This document shows positions 1 to 11,282 of a DNA stretch of 64,000 nucleotides, one piece after another. Position 1 is the first letter of the stretch. Each line of letters starts with the position of its first letter. Under the pieces are notes generated by a model. That model did no database searches and was not told the DNA's origin. It saw only the letters and a program-made list of their open reading frames with translations. This DNA comes from Escallonia rubra. Lineage: Eukaryota > Streptophyta > Magnoliopsida > Escalloniales > Escalloniaceae. The position numbers were made by a program, and so were the translations under genes. The stretch is from positions 124,001-188,000 of the forward strand of contig JAVXUO010000715.1 of NCBI GenBank assembly GCA_033065855.1, written 5' to 3'.

Positions 1-660
1 ATTGACTTCATAAATGTTAATATATTTGTACCAAATTGGCAGATATAATTCTGGCCACTTCTCGGGCAACGCGAAGAATGTGTACTGGGTCAAACTCTTA
101 CTCTGCGGTCTCTCTCTGCGTCTATGTCTGCCTAGGGGGGTGGGGTTGATCCCATCATGGCGCCTACAGTCAAGCCGATGCCTTGTACACACCCTTTCTA
201 CCTATTAATGACCCCTGGTGTATCCAGCTACGTCTGCAATCCCTCTACAGTCGTACCAATGGAGGCTTATGATTAACCAGACCGCTACCTAGACAATAAC
301 AACTCTCCAATTGTGGCCTGCAAAACAATCAAAACATGACATAACCTGTGTTTGATCAGCTGATAAGCAATGCAGACATTCAAATTTAAAGATAATTTTA
401 TATATATAGAACTTACATCAACCTCCGAAGTAACGCAAAATGAAACTTCTTCCCAATTTAAAAGGGCACAGACTGTTGCAGCACTATACTCTTCATTCTT
501 TAGCCATTGAGTATAGGTTCGTCCGAATGAACCACTGGACTGTTTGAAAATTGATAAATATCCTTCTACATTTGTGCCGGCTCCGGCCTCATTTCGGCCT
601 AGTTGATTTAATCTTTTATCAACATTAGGTCTAAAATATTCATTATAAAAATTGACAAGC
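1..660. repeat. Repeat A copy 1 (CACTA internal segment)
   Basis: This segment is repeated at about 7,694-8,345 in the same orientation. Both copies run from TAATATATTTGTACCAAATT through the GGGGGGGTGGGGTTGATCCC stretch into the transposase fragment. The copies differ by scattered substitutions and small indels, so the duplication is not recent. It is read here as the 3' half of a CACTA transposon gene on the minus strand, cut by the window edge on the left. Confidence 0.75.
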
Positions 661-745
661 TCTTCCATTATAAATCCTCAGTAATTGAGCCTCAAAACAA
701 GCTATATTACGAACTTTTTCTTCAGATAAAGCATGAACCTAGAAT
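285..745 (-). pseudogene. CACTA (En/Spm) transposase fragment, DUF4218-like
   Basis: The minus strand encodes a piece that resembles the region of plant TNP2-type CACTA transposases where DUF4218 begins. In order one can read VRNIACFE, then GSITE, then EELVNFYNEYF, RNEAGAG, LSIF, and NEEYSAATVCALLNWEEV. The family pattern there is VRNRxRPEGSIAEG, EECxxFCSRYL, RND, LSIF and YVLxNCxEV. The match comes from remembered family patterns, not from a search. The reading frame is broken between the VRN, GSITE and EELV blocks by small indels. Nothing upstream at 745-1,330 could be assigned with confidence. Such a transposase would act on CACTA termini like those at 6,625 and 59,971, but this copy is not functional. 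Confidence 0.65.
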
Positions 746-2271
746 TGAAGTTTATGGAATAGAGTTAGCCCAAGTATAAAAAATAATAGGGTTTGCATTA
801 CATGTAAGTGAACAACAAAGAGTTAAAAGATTAATTACATTTCTGATGGATACATCGACCGATATTTCACAAGTCCACCACGCTTAGCTTCATACTCCAA
901 GTGAACAAGCAAATGCTCCCTTAAATCTAACTTCATCTAATTAAAACCTCCTCTGAGATTTCTGGTGGATAATCTAAACCATTGTATCTCCTTATGTGAG
1001 TTTCTGGCCTTTATAACTCATAAATTGTGTATGATAAAATGGTTGGCAAAATAGGCAAATTATAATTTGCATCACGCAACTCACAAGATCAGCCCAGAAA
1101 TTTTTTAAATCAGTCAATGTTGCATTCATATAAGCTGCAAACACAAACCGTTGTTCGTTTCTAGGCACTGAAAATGCCGATCTATGGCCTCTCATCAAAT
1201 CAATACAAAAATTGGCCCTTAATTCTTCAAATCAGGCCTGAAATTCCAAAGAATTATTTGGAAACATTTTTTCAAATATCCTGAATTTTAATATTTGGCA
1301 TTTCCCACTTTCAGATTAAAAGGGTTCTACTGTGCGTACCAATGTTTGCACTGCTAGGCAAACTCATTATCGATTTGTGCACCTATAGGACAATCGATTA
1401 AAAGTGCGGGATCTTATTTGCTACTCGGACCTGGGGACTTACTTGGAAGTGAGAAACTTTGATGAACAAATGGAAATTAAATGTAAAAGACATTGCACCC
1501 ATTAAAGACAAAAGGAGCTTTCGATTGATTGCGAATGTTTACACACCAATGTTTTCTAATTTGGAAACTGAACTTCCTATCAATAGCAGCAAAAGCCTCT
1601 AAACAAAAGATTAAGAAAGAAAAAACGACTTGAAATAAAGTCTTGATATGTCTGGTTGATTGATCATTACTCCTTCTTGACCCACCATATATACTAGAGA
1701 CTTGGTAGAAAGTAACTACTACTAGAAGATAAACTACATATTTAAAGATAAACTACCCAGTTAGAAAATAACTACCAATTAATAAGTAACCAACCACATT
1801 TATTCCTTATCAATAGGGACACATTTACAAAAGTTGGTTTCTTCCAATTCTTGGGTTGAATCTTCGATTATCTTCTTTTCACAAATAATAATAAAAGTTA
1901 ATGTCATTTACTGGCATTTAATTAAAGGCATTCTACTAGTGAAACAAAAAGATATTTTCGGGTGCAAACATATGGCTTCCTGTAATTAAACTGCATGAAT
2001 TAATTGGCAACGATATTTGACAGTGGACAATCTCAAGTCTTGTGATGCTAAGGTAGATAAGGCATCCTGTGAGACGACGACGATATGTGGAAAGATTGAA
2101 AAGTAAGTCACTCTCGTGAGTTCATCAACTTTAGATTTAACTCCAAGGAGAAAATTGTTAGTTTTCCACCTGATAAATCGACGTTAGAGGTACTATCTGA
2201 AGTGTATTTGCATCGTGTGAGGATGATGCCTTACATAGGGTGCGAAACCTTTATCCCAAGTAAAAATATTT
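746..2271. other. Unassigned AT-rich sequence
   Basis: No gene is supported here. A 68-codon open frame on the minus strand at 992-1,198 has no recognisable motif and may be either chance or more of the CACTA fragment to its left. No terminal repeats or target duplications were found. Confidence 0.5.
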
Positions 2272-2487
2272 CAAGTACACCTTTTCTACTTGGCCAGATC
2301 AATTGTAGGATTACATAAAAAGCACAAAAAAATCAAGCTCATTGAGTACTGTCCTTTGACTTGGTCCACCGTATAAACTAGTATGGAAATCCTACGAATG
2401 CAAGCTTTGATAGCCTGGATCCCAGCCAAATATTCTGAAGATCACTAAACTCAAGGAGTTTGGTTGTAAATTACAAGAAATACAGTA
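2272..2487 (+). repeat. Orphan 3' flank of a malectin-like gene copy, part 1
   Basis: This stretch matches the 3' flank of malectin-like copy 3 at 48,996-49,197. Shared blocks include AGTACTGTCCTTTGACTTG, CCGTATAAACTAGTATGG and GCAAGCTTTGATAGCCTG. No gene body lies to its left, so it is the leftover flank of a further copy. It is split from its other half (6,265-6,624) by the Helitron. Confidence 0.85.
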
Positions 2488-2508
2488 TCTATATAATATA
2501 TAATAAGG

Positions 2509-3535
2509 GAAGCGAGAAAGACATTGATAGCTTCTTTGCGCAACACATCATCATACACTTCTATCCTAATAAGTCTTATTTAATTTAAAAACTAATTCTA
2601 ATCATTTTAAAACTCTACATAATCAATATACTAATCTATTAAGACTTCTTTTTTATAATTATGTCCTTAAAATTCAAAAATTAATTCTAATCGTTCTAAA
2701 ATTCAACATAATCATAATACTAGCTCATTAAGAGTTAATATAGACTATTGTATCTTCAAAACCACTCTCTAATATGAATATAAAAATTCATATAAATAAA
2801 AAACGAAAATCATACTTTAGATTTAGAAGAAAAAATTAATTAAAAAACTAATTCTAAACATTCTAAACATCTACTTAACCAATATATTAATCTATTATGA
2901 CTTCATTTTGACAATTATGTCCTTCAAAATATTTTCTAATATGAAAATTAAAATATATTGACTAAAAAATAACTTATGAGATTTAGAATAAGAACGTGAT
3001 CTATTAAGTAAAGCGAGAAAGACATTTATAACTTCTTTGTGCGACACATCATCACTTCTTAATTTATATGACACATCATCATAATTAACTTATATCTCAG
3101 TAAATCTTATTTAATTTAAAAATTAATTCTAACCATTTTTAAACTCTACCTAATCAATATATTAATCTATTAAGACTTATTTTTGATAATTATGTTCTTA
3201 AAATTCAAAAATTAATTATAATCGTCCTAAAACTCAGCCTAATCATTATAGTAACTTATTTAGACTTAATATAGACTATTGTTTCTTCAAAACTACTCTC
3301 TAATATGAATATAAAAATTCATATATATAACAAACAAAAATAATTCTTTAGATTTAGAAGAAAAAATTAATTAAAAATTAATTCTAATCATTCTAAAACT
3401 CTACTTAACCAATATATTAATCTATTAAGACTTCATGTTGACAATTATGTCCTTAAAAATATTTTCTAATATGAAAATTAAAATTCATAGATCCAAAAAA
3501 TAACTTATGAGATTTAGAATAAGAACGTGACCTAA
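2509..3535. repeat. Two-copy tandem repeat inside the Helitron
   Basis: Two units of about 500-530 bp lie head to tail. Each begins AAGCGAGAAAGACATT (about 2,511 and 3,012) and ends ATTTAGAATAAGAACGTGA (about 2,980-2,999 and 3,512-3,530). The second copy has an extra 30 bp near its start. Weaker copies of the same motifs recur at about 3,600-3,960 and 5,090-5,230. Confidence 0.85.
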
Positions 3536-3637
3536 TTATTAATTTAAATTTTGATATGATCCTTATTTTTATATCTAATTAATTTTACAGGAGTAATGAG
3601 GGTTTTCTGTAAGTCTTATGTAATATGAATATAAAAA

Positions 3638-3640
<3 letters not shown>

Positions 3641-3679
<39 letters not shown>
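3641..3679. repeat. (AT)n microsatellite, 39 bp
   Basis: An uninterrupted AT dinucleotide run lies within the Helitron. Confidence 0.95.
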
Positions 3680-3682
<3 letters not shown>

Positions 3683-4270
3683 AAAATTAATGTTACAATT
3701 AATATTAAATAATTACGGGACTTAGAAAAAAAATTATCTAACAATTGATTTGAGTTTTGATAGGTACCTTATTTTTTAATTTGATTAATTTTCCAAGAAT
3801 AATGAGGATTGTATAATTTAAAAATTAATTTTAAACAGTTTAGAACTCAACCTAATCAATATACTAACTTATTAAAACCACTCTTTAGTGTAAATATAAA
3901 AATTCATATATTGAAAAAATTGAAAATGACATTCTAATTGAGTTAAATGTACTATCATTATTCGTATATATAGATGTATACATAATATACATAAGTAGTC
4001 ATCATTAAAAACAAATAATGTAATATATAGATTTAATAAACGAATTATAAGTTAGCATTTTTTAAATAAGACCTCATGATCACCAAACTGGTTATATCCC
4101 AAATATAAGGATTTATAATACAAATCAAACTCTTTAGTACTGAGTATAATTTATTGTTGAAAAATTCGTCTATAATTGTCGCAATATAAACCTTACAATT
4201 CTAGAAAATCAATTGTATAACGTTTAAACTCTATGCTAAAATATTTATTTACGTATTAGATTTTGATTTT

Positions 4271-4605
4271 GACTATTAAAACTTCGGTTAGATTGCCATG
4301 CCATTCTTGTGTAATATTTGCATACCCATATGTGTTTTGCTTTGAACTGTTTGCTTTGCATAAGCTTATATGTTCCCTTAGAACTGTAAGTTGAAGGAAC
4401 AATTAGTATATTGTGTTACAGTACCGCTTGACGATGTAAAAGAAAAACTTAAAGAACACATAAAGCTAGCGGCGACACTGTAATAAAATCTACTCATTAT
4501 TCTTTAAACTTACAGTTCAGAGGAATTAAAGCAAACATATATACCTATGCAAATATTTCTTAACAATTGCATGCCCATCTAATCAAGATTGCAATTTTAA
4601 ATGTC
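4271..4605. repeat. Long imperfect inverted repeat
   Basis: The left arm (about 4,271-4,430) and right arm (about 4,470-4,605) are imperfect reverse complements around a loop of about 60 bases. Paired blocks include GAACTGTAAGTT with AACTTACAGTTC, AATATTTGCATA with TATGCAAATATTT, and TAGATTGCCATGC with GCATGCCCATCTA. It could be a foldback MITE or a hairpin RNA precursor. It lies inside the Helitron and no target duplication was identified. Confidence 0.65.
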
Positions 4606-6235
4606 TATGAGATGAAAAAAAAACATGCTATTGGATATCATGTTCGTATCCTAATAAGTTGGTGATTTTCTTGAAACAATGATTCATGAAGAAGATAAGA
4701 ATGGATTAGAACTATTAACTTAACGTTTTAAGTTAAGAGACTTGGTTTGAAAGGTTACAAGTTGAACCACTAAAAGAACTTAATAATAATATAATCTTAA
4801 CAAGTTACTTGAAGTTGTTACAAATAAAATATTAAAAATTCTTACCAACAATTATAGTTTTAACAAAAGTAGACTTGACTCGGGATCCGGAAAAAAAATA
4901 TCTAATAACCGAGCCAAAAAAATACAATGATAGCTTATGACACCTCATTGCATTGTGTTTCTAATATAATAAGAGTTATAAAACCAATGTTAAATATATT
5001 AAAGTTGCTAATGACCTCCAAACATTATTTTGAATGGGGTCCTTAATTTTGCAATTAATTCAATTGACAAATATAGGAAACATTTCAATAATAAGTCTTA
5101 TGCAATTCAAAAATCAATTCGAAGCATTCAAAATTTTCTAACCAATATAGTAACCTATTATGACTTTATTTGAATATTATATATAAAAAAAGCTCTCTAA
5201 CATGAAATATTAACCTGTAAAACAAAAATTACTTAAAAGATTTAATAAGGAAAATTAGATACTATTTCAGATTCATAGTTAAGTTTTCTGTAAATTGAAA
5301 TATGAATCTAACTTGATAAATATGTTGATTAAAAATTTTGGTCAATAATTTCCTAACTCTAAGGTTTTGTACTGTCCTATTTAGTTGCATTTGTTAAATG
5401 TAAAAATACCATAATATGCATATTATATATGAGATATATTAAGAAAATAGTAGAAATTTAAAACTTTAATTTAAAAAGATATTTGTTATGTTGTGATGAA
5501 TGTAGACTAAAGCTTCGATTGAAAATCTTCTTATTTTTGGATAAATCTTAGTAAGCATGCTTATTGTATACTTTCTGAATTCTTGGTTAAATTTTATTCA
5601 ACAATTTTCTTATTACAAGATTTTGAGCTATCATATATAGTATTGTTGGTTAAACTTTTTAAACTTTATATAATTACCTCATGTACTAATTACTATTTTC
5701 TCTGTATACTTTGTTGGTGGATTTTGCTTCTAAAAATGCCACATCATCCTTACTTAATTAGTCATGTTGGTTAACTTTTATAAATCACATGCTATAAACA
5801 AATATATTGACCAAAAGTTTCTCTATCAAAATTAAACTAATATGTAATTAACGTTATGGGCAACCCATTCAAAGGTATAAATTATTTTTAAAAGATACTT
5901 AGAAAATAATAAAAATACCGTGTGCAAGCAAATTGATCTTAATATATTCTCCACATATTTTTATCAGTAGAATTTACTTTTTTCTTTTTTGTGTACAAAT
6001 AGACTTTTAATTTTTGTTCATCTATGCAGTTATCAAATCAGAATTAGCAAATATGCACAATGACATTACTTATTGATATTTCATTAGAAGGGTTAATTTA
6101 TTTCATTACAAGAAAGTTCAAGCCAAAAATTAAAATAACTATCTTTGATGAAATAACAATAAAATTATAAAATTGTACAATATATTTTATTATGCATTTC
6201 AAAACTACTAAAATAAATTACTATTAATAGACTAT

Positions 6236-6264
6236 CCCGTGCTTGGCACGGGATTCCGGGCTAG
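6236..6264 (+). other. Helitron 3' terminal hairpin and CTAG end
   Basis: Stem CCCGTGC (6,236-6,242), loop TTG, stem GCACGGG (6,246-6,252), eight bases, then CTAG (6,261-6,264). This is the termination signal of rolling-circle Helitrons. Confidence 0.9.
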
Positions 6265-6624
6265 TTTTGTCATAATAACACTTATGCTCTTTGAATAGAC
6301 GGAATGCCAATGGCATTATTATTTTTTAAAAAAAAAATTATCTGGTACCCTGATTGTAGGAACACACCTATAACTCCTTGTATAGCAACTATCACTGGTA
6401 ACTAAATATTTTTAATGACTTTTTTGCTAATAGTTATCAGTTATAAATTTTAACAGCACGCTTTTAGCGTCACTAAATAAAAGTTTTTACAAGAATTCAA
6501 CAATAATTAGTTGTCGATATATGAGATGTTGTGAGTATCTTCTTAAATCTGAATAGCAACCAATTTTTTTTTCCTTTTTTATTTATACAAAAACACACTT
6601 TCCGTCATTTCTTCTATCATTTCT
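6265..6624 (+). repeat. Orphan 3' flank of a malectin-like copy, part 2
   Basis: This matches 49,205-49,257 joined to 50,288-50,590, which are the sequences either side of the Mutator-like element downstream of copy 3. It therefore serves as the empty site for that element. The distal part (about 6,327 onward) has TTAGCGTCACTAAAT-like motifs and a TTTTCCTTTTTTAT, then TCATTTCTTCT promoter-like tract. That suggests it is itself the 5' end of an old CACTA-like repeat. Confidence 0.8.
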
Positions 6625-6639
6625 TGCTATAAGAAATAA

Positions 6640-7220
6640 TACTTTTAGCAACAGATATTTTCATCGCTAAAAGTATTTTTTTCCGTTGAAAAAGACTTTA
6701 GCAATAGATTGTTTGTCCCTAAAAGTCTGTCGCATAAAGGCTCTTGCAAAAAGATTAACGACGAAATTTTGGCGTTTGTCAGTAAAAGTTAACCTTTTAC
6801 TGGCAAACTTAATTACCTTTAGCAATGGGGCTTTCTGTCGATAAAGGTAATTTCCGTGTTTTCCCTATTTTTCTTATTTTTCAAAATTAATTTTCATATA
6901 TACTTTCTGTCACTAAAAGTCAACTTCTGATTGTGTCGAACTTTTAGCGACAAATTGTCCGTCGAAAAAAGTCGTGGGGCTTTTAGCGACGAATTGTCCG
7001 TCGTTAAAAAGTCTATCAGTAAAACCCCTCGGACTTGTAGTGACCGAAAGTCCATCGTTAGAAGTCCGTTGATAATAACCCTTAGAGTTTTAGCAGTAGA
7101 CAGTTCGTTGCTAATAGTCCATCGGTAATAACTTTAGCGACGAAATATTTCATCGCTAAAAACCAGTGGCAATTCTTTCCTGTTATACTTTAGCAACGGG
7201 AAAACAATTCGTCGCTAAAA
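6640..7220. repeat. CACTA subterminal repeat array
   Basis: About fifteen degenerate units of TTTAGCGACGAA or TTAGCAACGG and their complements alternate in both orientations, some paired as small palindromes with short spacers. In known CACTA elements such units bind the accessory transposase and suppress readthrough. Confidence 0.85.
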
Positions 7221-7510
7221 TAAATCTTTTTTAAAATTAATTATTTTTTAATACCCGAACTTGCTCCCTGTAATTCAAACTGCACCAAGTAATATTCACC
7301 CGTAAGGCAACCTAATACATAATAGTCAAATAATTGATGATCCATCAGCATATATTTAATACTAAATTAATGCATGCATATACACAGTAGTCAAATTTTT
7401 TTCTAATTTAGCACAAATGTAAACAATGTCAGAAATGTAAACATAGAGATCCAAAATCTGTCAATGCTACGAGACAGGAGAGGGATGAAAAATTCAAGAG
7501 GCAAGAGTAA

Positions 7511-7636
7511 TCACAATTCCAGGAGGGGAGGGGAGACATATTTGGCTCGGTTGTCGTCAATAGCGGCATTCGGATCCTGCTCGTCGTCGTCCATAGGAGT
7601 GTCATCAAGATTTGGCTCTGTTTGGGAAGCATTTCC
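7511..7636 (-). pseudogene. Probable last exon of the CACTA transposase
   Basis: After a TGTAG acceptor the minus strand reads an open, very acidic tail of 41 codons: NASQTEPNLDDTPMDDDEQD, then a proline-rich stretch, ending LLEL and TGA. Short acidic C-terminal exons are common in CACTA transposases. The position between the subterminal repeats and the DUF4218-like block fits that role. The call rests on context and splice signals, not on a recognised domain. Confidence 0.45.
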
Positions 7637-8084
7637 CTACATTAAAATAACCTATAGTAATTAGTAATTGTGTATAACACTTAACCAAATGATTGATTGA
7701 CTTAATAAATGTTAATATATTTGTACCAAATTGGCACACATAATTCTGGCCACTTACCGGGCAACGCGAAGAATGTATACCGGGTCTAACTCCTGCTTTG
7801 CGGTCGCTCTCTACGTCTATGTCTGCCTAGGGGGGTGGGGTTGATCCCATCATGGCACCTATAGTTAAGCCAGTGCCGTGTACACGCCCTTTCTACCTAT
7901 TAACGACCCCTGGTGTATCCAACCACGTCTGCAATCCCTCTACACTCGTACCCATGGAGGCTAATGATTAACCGGACCGCTACCTAGACAACAACAACTC
8001 TCCAAATGTGGCCTGCAAAACAATCAAAACAGGACATTACCTATGATTAATCGACTAATAAGCAATGAAGACATTCAAATTTAA

Positions 8085-8345
8085 AGACAATTTAATAGAA
8101 CTTATATGAGCCTCCCAAGCAACGCAAGATGAAACTTCTTCGCAGTTTAGAAGGGCACATATTGTTGCAGCACTATACTCTTCATTTCTTAGCCACTGAG
8201 TACATGTTCGTCCGAATAGACCACTCGACTATTTGAACATTGATAAATGTCCTTCTGCATTTGTGCAGGCTCCGACCCCATTTCAGCCTAGTTGATTTAA
8301 TCTTGTATCATCATTAGGCCTCATTTCGGCCTGGTGATAACAATG
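8085..8345 (-). pseudogene. CACTA transposase fragment, second copy
   Basis: This is a degenerate copy of the 420-660 segment. It can be followed through the block whose counterpart encodes the NEEYSAATVCALLNWEEV region, and it has more indels than the first copy. It stops near 8,345, where unrelated sequence begins. Confidence 0.6.
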
Positions 8346-8779
8346 TTGCCGACATACTCCCGGACAGCAGGTGGTTGATCTGATATTTGGTGAACAAGGG
8401 ATACTCTTTCTTGGACTGAAGAAAGGCCGCACCAAGGAAAGCACTTCAAAACTTGCAAACCAATTTGGTGATGCATGTTAGAACTCGCATAATGTTTTAT
8501 GTTGTTTGCAAATCAATTTCTTCTTCCCCTTACGGTGATATCCTGGTGGTAAAGACATTGACACTTCTTCCTCTAAATCACCATGTAATTGTTAACATCC
8601 ATATGTTGACTTGGCCAATCGGCAATATATGGTAACAAGTTTAGCCATCATATATTGGCTTGTGAAGTCCTGTGTTTCACCCATATCTTTTGTTTCCGAA
8701 GTATCTTCGGTCATGTAAAATGACCAACTGATATTTTCTGTTAACTTTCAGTCTTTCGAGAGAGCCAAATGCGTCGTTT
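8346..8779. other. Unassigned sequence
   Basis: No gene or repeat is recognised. A 60-codon open frame at 8,453-8,635 shows no motif. Confidence 0.4.
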
Positions 8780-9550
8780 TTTGATAGACGGAGTTGCTGA
8801 TCAAGTGGACTAGTGCAAATAATATTGTTGGGTTGCTATGCTCTTCTCTTTTTTTTTTTTTTTTTGGGCGGAGTTGGGGTTCTTGCCGGGACGGATTTGT
8901 GAGTTATCACAACTTAACGTTAAGGAATATTTGCTAAGGATTTTCTCCATTTTAAGTGAAATATGATGTTCTAAAGTTTAAAAGAGAAGAAAGAATATCA
9001 CGGAAGAAGGAACAAGTAATGCCGGTCATCTTTATCACCCAATGGCAATTGGAACAAGTAATGCTGGCCATCTTTATCAACCAATGGCAATTAGAATTAA
9101 AAAATACCCATATATTTGTTTCAGGTTTCTTTAGCTAATATGGTTTAATACTATAGTTTTCTCCGTAGGCCGGTTTGAATGGCGTTCACTTGTTGCTTTA
9201 AAAAAAACAGAACAAACAAACCAAAACAAACCAAACTATAGAAAGTCCTAAAAAGAGTAAACATGTCTAGATGAGGCTTCCATCAGAGTGCACTTAGCTT
9301 GTAATTCTGTATACGTGAGTGAGCCTGTGTATGTGCGAGTGCGAAAATCAAATTGGAGTGTGCAGTTTAATGGATCACTCGGTATCACCTTATGAATCAT
9401 TATACTCATGTTTTTCACTAGATAATCCGCATGCACTGTCCCAGTTGAACGGTATAAGTATGTTATACACTTGTTAAAGTTCCAACTCAAGATTTCAGAA
9501 ATTTACCTGTCCCTTACTCCCTCATTGCTTCCATAGATCAACGGAAAGTA
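8780..9550 (+). repeat. Upstream flank of malectin-like copy 1
   Basis: Collinear with the upstream regions of copies 2 (from 34,784) and 3 (39,841-39,960 plus 46,265-46,931). Shared blocks include GATTTTCTCCATTTT, ACTATAGTTTTCTCC, GAGGCTTCCATCAGA and CACTGTCCCAGTTGAACGGT. It presumably contains the promoter. No clear TATA box was chosen. Confidence 0.85.
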
Positions 9551-11282
9551 ATGGCGATGCTCATGTTGTTGTATGCTACTCTACCCTCTCCATGCTTATA
9601 AACCTTATACCCCTTCTGGTAAAGTTCCTAACTTAGAAGAAATAGATTTCTATCCCCATTCTTTACTTTGTGGAAAAGGGCAAAGCCTCTAAGTCAGCTG
9701 TAGTATGAAAGCTCTTATTAACATGATCATCTATGGTGAAATGCTGGTCCTACCTATGAGGATCTACGAATCGACTGTGGATCCTTACATGAAATCAAAG
9801 TCACCAGTGACGGTTCTGTGGAATGGCAGCCAGATGGGCAGTTTGTAAATAGTGGAGAGAACAAGATTCTCACATCTAACCAGTCCCATATCCAAATGAA
9901 TACTCTGCGCTTCTTCCCCAATGGTACGAAAAATTGTTACAAGTTACCTTTTTATTTTAATGACAATCTCACCACACTGTTTAGAGCCGGGTTTTATTAT
10001 GGCAACTACGACGGTCTCTCGAAGCCACCAAGTTTTCGTCTAGAGATAGATGGGCACGTATGGGCAAACGTTACAACTTCGATGAGTGAAGAGCCAATCT
10101 ACTACGAATTGCTTTACAAGTATAATGGGCGTTATGCAACGGTTTGCTTGGTCCGCACAGCGGGCGGTGAAGTTCCCTTCATTTCTTCTCTTGAGGGTAC
10201 TCTTACGTACTTCAACTCGTACCAGTTCATGGACAACAAAACAGCTTTGTACCTCCATAGCAGGATCAACTATGGCGCAAACGAAAGTGTCCGGTAAGCC
10301 AAGTGAACTTGTTTTTCCTTAATTTCTCCTTGCCATGTGGTGGATCACGGGATCATATCATACTGTAGACTTCAAGCACTTAAAGAATCCATTTCAACAA
10401 GTACCTAGATTGGAACAAAAAGTTTTTACACGAGAAAATCTCTCCTACATCATCTTGGATGATGGTAAAATATGTAATATCTTGTTTTGAGTCTGTATGT
10501 TGTTCAAAAACAATAGTTGATTAGTCAATCCCGTCCTGAATTTAAGGTGTTAATGTTCTAAACACGTGTATATAAAACCAAGGTTAGTATGCTAATTTTT
10601 TAGTTTAGTACGATAATATTATTTCATGCGTCATATTGGATTACAACTATACGGTTTTCTGCTTTCAGCTAAAATCAATCAAAATGATACAATTTTTTAC
10701 TGCAGAACTTACAGGCAAAGCATAGGAATAAATGAAGAGCGCTTCAATCGAGTTTGGGAATCCAGAGAAACGTCCAAGTATCCCAGCATTAGTAGGGATC
10801 AAGTACTGTATGGGTATTTGGATTATGACAACATGGCACCATGGCTGGTAATGGCATATGCAATCCAGGCGCATAAAATAACAGACTCTATACAATTGTC
10901 CGTCGATTTCTCCCCTCGGACATCAGTGCAAGCTGACTTCATACTATATTTTGCGGACCCAATTTGTCACGATTCAGATCTTCTAAATGTGACACGAATA
11001 GTTGAAGTCTATATAGATAACATTCAGATGCGGATCCTGGATGTCCCTAAATGTTATTATTCAGGAGGTCGTACATCTTATTCCATGTCAATGATTCGTG
11101 TGCCGGTTGTCGGTTCAGCCAATGTGACTATTTCTTCTGCAGAGGGCTCGACGATGCCTCCCATCTTAAATGCCATGGAAGTCTTCTCTAGGGTTGATAT
11201 ATCTAAGGGTGGTGGACACTTCCTAAGCTTCTCAGCACTCTTGGTCATTTTCTTTCATATGCTTGGTGTTATGTTCTTGTAA
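9551..11282 (+). pseudogene. Malectin-like domain protein, copy 1 (5' end damaged)
   Basis: A paralogue of the intact gene at 46,932-48,715. Exon 2 is open from the IDCG block (about 9,767) to a GTAAGC donor at 10,294. Exon 3 runs from TTACAG|GCAAAG (10,715) to the stop at 11,282. The malectin-like hallmarks GFYYGNYDG and PPILNAMEVF and a hydrophobic tail ending HMLGVMFL are all present. The 5' end is in doubt. The exon-1 signal-peptide frame from ATG 9,551 meets a TAA soon after the hydrophobic core, and the exon-2 acceptor, CGCAG in copy 3, reads GCTG here. A different upstream exon or a splice rescue is possible but not seen. Long open exons 2 and 3 suggest recent loss. No kinase domain follows. 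Confidence 0.8.

Larger units (their letters stand above)
2488..6264 (+). mobile_element. Non-autonomous Helitron, 3.8 kb
   Basis: The element starts with TCTATATAATA and ends with a 7-bp stem hairpin (CCCGTGC, loop TTG, GCACGGG), then ATTCCGGG and CTAG. This is the TC...hairpin...CTRR structure of Helitrons. It sits exactly between A and T. The left flank reads ATACAGTA and the right flank TTTTGTC, and the homologous empty site at 49,190-49,210 reads AATACAGTATTTTGTCC. There is no target duplication, as expected for the family. No Rep/helicase frame is present, so it needs a helper. It holds a two-copy tandem repeat, an AT microsatellite and a long inverted repeat, each listed separately. 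Confidence 0.9.
6625..8345 (-). mobile_element. CACTA (En/Spm) element fragment B
   Basis: The left limit, TGCTATAAGAAA at 6,625, is a decayed form of the CACTACAAGAAA terminus that is intact at 59,971. From 6,640 to 7,220 many short units of the type TTTTAGCGACGAATT and CGTCGCTAAAA occur in both orientations. These are the subterminal transposase-binding repeats typical of the superfamily. Inside lie a last transposase exon (7,511-7,636) and the second copy of repeat A. The gene runs right to left, so 6,625 is its 3' end. The right side stops abruptly near 8,345. Confidence 0.8.

Noticed and set aside
7030-7045. ACTTGTAGTG at about 7,030 as a CACTA right terminus
   Set aside because: It lies within the subterminal array and is not followed by a change in sequence character. 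The better terminus candidate is at 6,625.
9818-10297. Treating malectin exon 2 as a single-exon gene starting WQPDG
   Set aside because: The codon there is GTG, the IDCG block lies upstream in frame, and good splice sites link it to exon 3. It is an internal exon.
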